A stretch of DNA of 64,000 bases from assembly GCA_039881145.1 (NCBI GenBank), contig JAYKKI010000008.1:35503501-35567500 (forward strand), read 5' to 3'. Position 1 is the first letter of the stretch; every line of letters starts with the position of its first letter. Origin of the DNA: Druceiella hillmani. Its lineage: Eukaryota > Arthropoda > Insecta > Lepidoptera > Hepialidae. The translations under genes were made by a program, and so were the position numbers. Positions 61,265 to 64,000 of the stretch are shown here, in pieces. The notes below the pieces were generated by a model that saw nothing but the letters and a program-made list of their open reading frames with translations, did no database searches and had not been told where the DNA came from.

Positions 61265-62989
61265 AATAGATGTAATTATTTTTAGCATAGCTTCAACAAA
61301 ATGAATTTTCCTGTCACAATGTTTACCGAGGTAATGTTTAATATTATATTATTACTTTAAAACCGCAGTTGAGAAAAAATAAAAATACAAATGTTCGTAA
61401 AACGGCACCTAATATCAAAGGAAATCAATAATTAGACGTATAAGATAATATTAAAAACAAGTTCCAAAGTACAAATTATTGTATTGAATAATTTGAAATT
61501 CAAACAAATGTCACAACCGCAACCAACCATGATATGCTGAGAGTAACAAACTTTCTGATTCATCTACGAATAATTGATGCATACTTTTAACAGTCCTATA
61601 GCAAATACAATGTGTGATATTCAAATTCTTGTTTTACATAACGATAATTACGTCTTTTTTGCAATGTTATTGTTTTGTTTGCATCTTTGAATTCAATTTA
61701 ATTTTACAATCTTAACTTAAGGGTTTGATATAAGTGTAACGTTTGTAACTCCTAGAAAATAACCGTTACAATCGTATATAATACACCTTTATAAACAAAA
61801 CCAAACCTCTCTATATTCGTACGGAAGATGGCTATAACGTAAATTCAAAGTGGTATAAATAATTAGGGATTTAAAAACATTCTTCAGCGATGTAATCATC
61901 TATTCGTAAAATTTTAGATCAACAAATTTAAACTAAAATATCGACAAAAGTAAGCTTGTCTCTATTCTGAATTGAATAAAATAGTAAGTCCATTAAAAAA
62001 TTTAAAAGAAACATTTTAAATCCCGGACCAAAACGAAGTTGAAAATGAAATTGTATTAAAAAGTGTCGTCTTTATAGTGCTCAACAAATGTGTTTTAAGA
62101 ATACTGCTGATCTGATGATGAAGTTTTCTTGTAGCAGCGATATATTCTGAATTAATATTTAAGTTACGAATAGTTACATTATATAAGCATATAAATTTAT
62201 ACTCAATTCAATTTAGAAAGTAAAAATATTTTAAGTTTGTTATCATTAATCATTATAAAAACATCCAAGCGAGTATCGAAACAAGCATAAAATATGTTTC
62301 CACGTTGTTAAATTATCCTGATATTTTTGATAAGAATCATCCAAAGAATAAAAAATTAAAGGTTTTATTAAATAATATAATCTATATATCTTTCAATCGA
62401 CACTTGCAAATTTCGAAGGCTTCACCTTTACAAATTGTATATTACTTTTAGACTTGACATTTAACAAAAGAGGCTATAAAATATTAAACATCTTAAGAAC
62501 GAGTATAACTCTCACTACGAGTGTTCCATTCATTTTAAGTATACATAAACATAATGATGTGTATGTGGCATTTCCAGTAAACTATTTACTAATATCAAGT
62601 ACAAAGTTAATGCTAAGTGTATATTGCATAGGCGTAAATATATTACGAATACCTCAATATTAGTAATCTAATATAAATATATATTTCATCTCGATAGATA
62701 TGATTCAATCTAAGTCAAAAAGTGGTCCGTCAAAATCTGAGTCAAAAAATGGTTACGTCAACAAATACTACGTGATAATAACGAATTCTTTATCCATTAC
62801 GAAGCAAAGAATATTCTATTAAGACCAGCAATTGCAATTGAAACATAATAAAGGGTTTTTAGCTGAAATTACTAGTTTTGATATAATCAGGTCAATAAAG
62901 AGAACTGTAAAGGACTCAAAAATAATAAAATGTAATACATAAGACAAATTAACTTTAATAAATTGTATATTATTTTTAAGTATATTCGT
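61265..62989. other. AT-rich spacer, no gene recognised
   Basis: A degenerate two-unit repeat (AGTCAAAAA.TGGT then CGTCAA) lies at about 62713-62762. Nothing else is recognised. Confidence 0.45.
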
Positions 62990-63069
62990 TATGCGAGGGG
63001 TGATCAAAATATAATGATAATCGGTATACGGCATGATGTTTATCAATCTAAATTTTATTTATTTTTCAA

Positions 63070-63846
63070 TATAATATCCTGACAAGTAAACAACTTCTTC
63101 TGAAAACGATTACTTCGGAAACAACTTCTTCTGTAAACGATTACTTCGGAAAAAAAATTTCATCATCACTCTCCCAAAATGCAAAAACAGTAGCCATTAC
63201 CTCATTACTGTCTTAAAATTTCTTACCTTTGAACTGTTAAAGGAAAAGATAAAACTCGCAGAGGATCAGACCTGAAGAATAGAGCGGGTGTATGAGCAAT
63301 TCTACAGGCGTTTCTCGAACGGCGGCCATTCTAACTTCGGCTTTGTGTTCGGGTTCCATTGTTTTGGTGATATAGAAATCCAGCTCAAAGTTTTCAGGTC
63401 AGTTTGGTAGTTCTAAAGATTTTCTCTTGAAACTTCTACTCATTTTTTTTTCTTCGGCGGTTACTATTTTGTGTATCAAACACGACAAAACTTTGTTCAT
63501 GTAAAGTGAGTCTGAGTGCTGCCATATGAGATTTTTGTGACATCTAAACGTCTGATGGTCACGTTTTGGTCAGATAATACAAGATCTTCGATTTTTTCAC
63601 ATTTTCTCTGGTATAGAACGTGAATTAATATCCTTCAGGATGCTTGTCTTGCTCTGCCTAGCTTCAACCCCTTGCACAAGCGTACAACTGTAGAATATAA
63701 AGGAATGTGTAGGAGTGTTCCAATGATTCCACCAAATCGGCATGAATGTCTTTGTTAGACATTTTTTTCAGGTAGATATAATTGATGACGGCCTTGACTT
63801 TATTTTTCTCCACATCCATGTTATCGCTCCGACTATTTGTACTCAA
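63070..63846 (-). pseudogene. mariner transposase, internally deleted and frameshifted
   Basis: From ATG 63846 the protein starts MSTNSRSDNMDVEKNKVKAV and continues INYIYLKKMSNKDIHADLVE, the N-terminal helix-turn-helix of mariner transposases. A stop follows at 63664-63666. Pieces in shifted frames then read IEDLVLSDQ-like and ISYGSTQT wording (about 63595-63520), equivalent to i..lv..d.r.t...ia...gis.gsv. Further on comes HPLYSSGLILCEFYLF (about 63285-63235), the block with the last catalytic Asp in intact enzymes (HPPYSPDLAPcDYfLFp); here its key DLAP..D is degraded. The region with the first two Asp residues is mostly absent. Confidence 0.8.
63089..63150. repeat. 31-bp tandem duplication inside the mariner relic
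   Basis: AACAACTTCTTCTG followed by AAACGATTACTTCGGA occurs twice with period 31 and one base difference. It lies in the former 3' coding part of the element. Confidence 0.9.
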
Positions 63847-64000
63847 ATGAGAATAATTTCCAGGTATGACGTCGTATTTACATGCGCATAACTAACAAAT
63901 GTATAAGTAAACTATTACAATTTTTTCATGTTTTAGGCCACTTGGAATATCCGATTATCATTATTTTTTAATCACCCTCTCATATTATAAACCACTTTAC

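Larger units (their letters stand above)
62992..63982 (-). mobile_element. mariner-family element with both terminal inverted repeats, TA target site
   Basis: The left end TGCGAGGGGTGATC, then ATAATGATAATCGG, matches the inverted right end TGAGAGGGTGATT, then ATAATGATAATCGG (63951-63982). TA borders both (62990-62991 and 63983-63984). Its length is 991 bp, whereas an intact mariner is about 1.3 kb, so an internal part is missing. The transposase reads right to left. Confidence 0.9.

Overview
The window reads as intergenic DNA from an insect nuclear genome, most likely a moth or butterfly. It is about 70% A+T and has long (TA)n and (TG)n arrays. I recognise no intact host gene, no rRNA or tRNA gene, no CRISPR array and no bacterial operon structure. 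The lepidopteran assignment rests on two kinds of evidence. One is interspersed repeats whose end sequences I recall as widespread in Lepidoptera (10.8-11.4 kb, 21.4-22.5 kb, 48.8-49.2 kb). The other is the mix of element families: R1-clade and jockey/CR1-group LINEs, mariner, piggyBac, a ZMYM1-like hAT and Mutator-YqaJ.

Layout from left to right. At 1-1413 (minus) is an R1-clade LINE relic that runs off the left edge. 1.4-16 kb is AT-rich spacer with microsatellites, a probable hAT end at 6.5 kb, a lepidopteran repeat at 10.8-11.4 kb and a perfect hairpin at 14.2 kb. A badly decayed PGBD-type piggyBac transposase lies at 16.1-17.1 kb. A second lepidopteran repeat at 21.4-22.5 kb is followed by a zero-spacer 152-bp palindrome and then a decayed Mutator-transposase/YqaJ-nuclease gene (23.1-24.8 kb). 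A GC-rich open segment with splice-like borders lies at 26.3-26.4 kb. A comparatively well preserved hAT transposase lies at 28.8-30.9 kb. An RTE-type reverse transcriptase tail (32.9-33.07 kb) is cut by a 184-bp MITE inside a nearly identical 578-bp tandem duplication (33.07-34.23 kb).

At 37.19-39.49 kb a TTAA-flanked element with inverted ends carries a complete but internally deleted pogo/Tigger element (37.72-39.13 kb) nested in it. A 1.9-kb stretch with ~110-bp inverted ends is at 41.2-43.1 kb, and a nine-unit 44-bp satellite at 45.57-45.97 kb. A complete piggyBac copy with exact ends and TTAA flanks is at 53.78-56.27 kb. It is followed by a two-ORF non-LTR retrotransposon (56.8-61.26 kb) whose ORF1 carries a baculovirus-FP-like domain. 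A mariner copy with both terminal repeats and an internal deletion is at 62.99-63.98 kb.

Every transposase or reverse transcriptase here is broken by stops, frameshifts or deletions, so no copy should make its full-length protein. What these copies preserve is insertion history: nesting, target-site duplications, palindromes and tandem duplications. I found no convincing new multi-gene system. The items most worth a second look are the nested TTAA/pogo locus with its unexplained spliced-looking ORF, the long perfect palindrome beside the Mutator-YqaJ relic, and the asymmetric GC-palindrome ends of the piggyBac copy.
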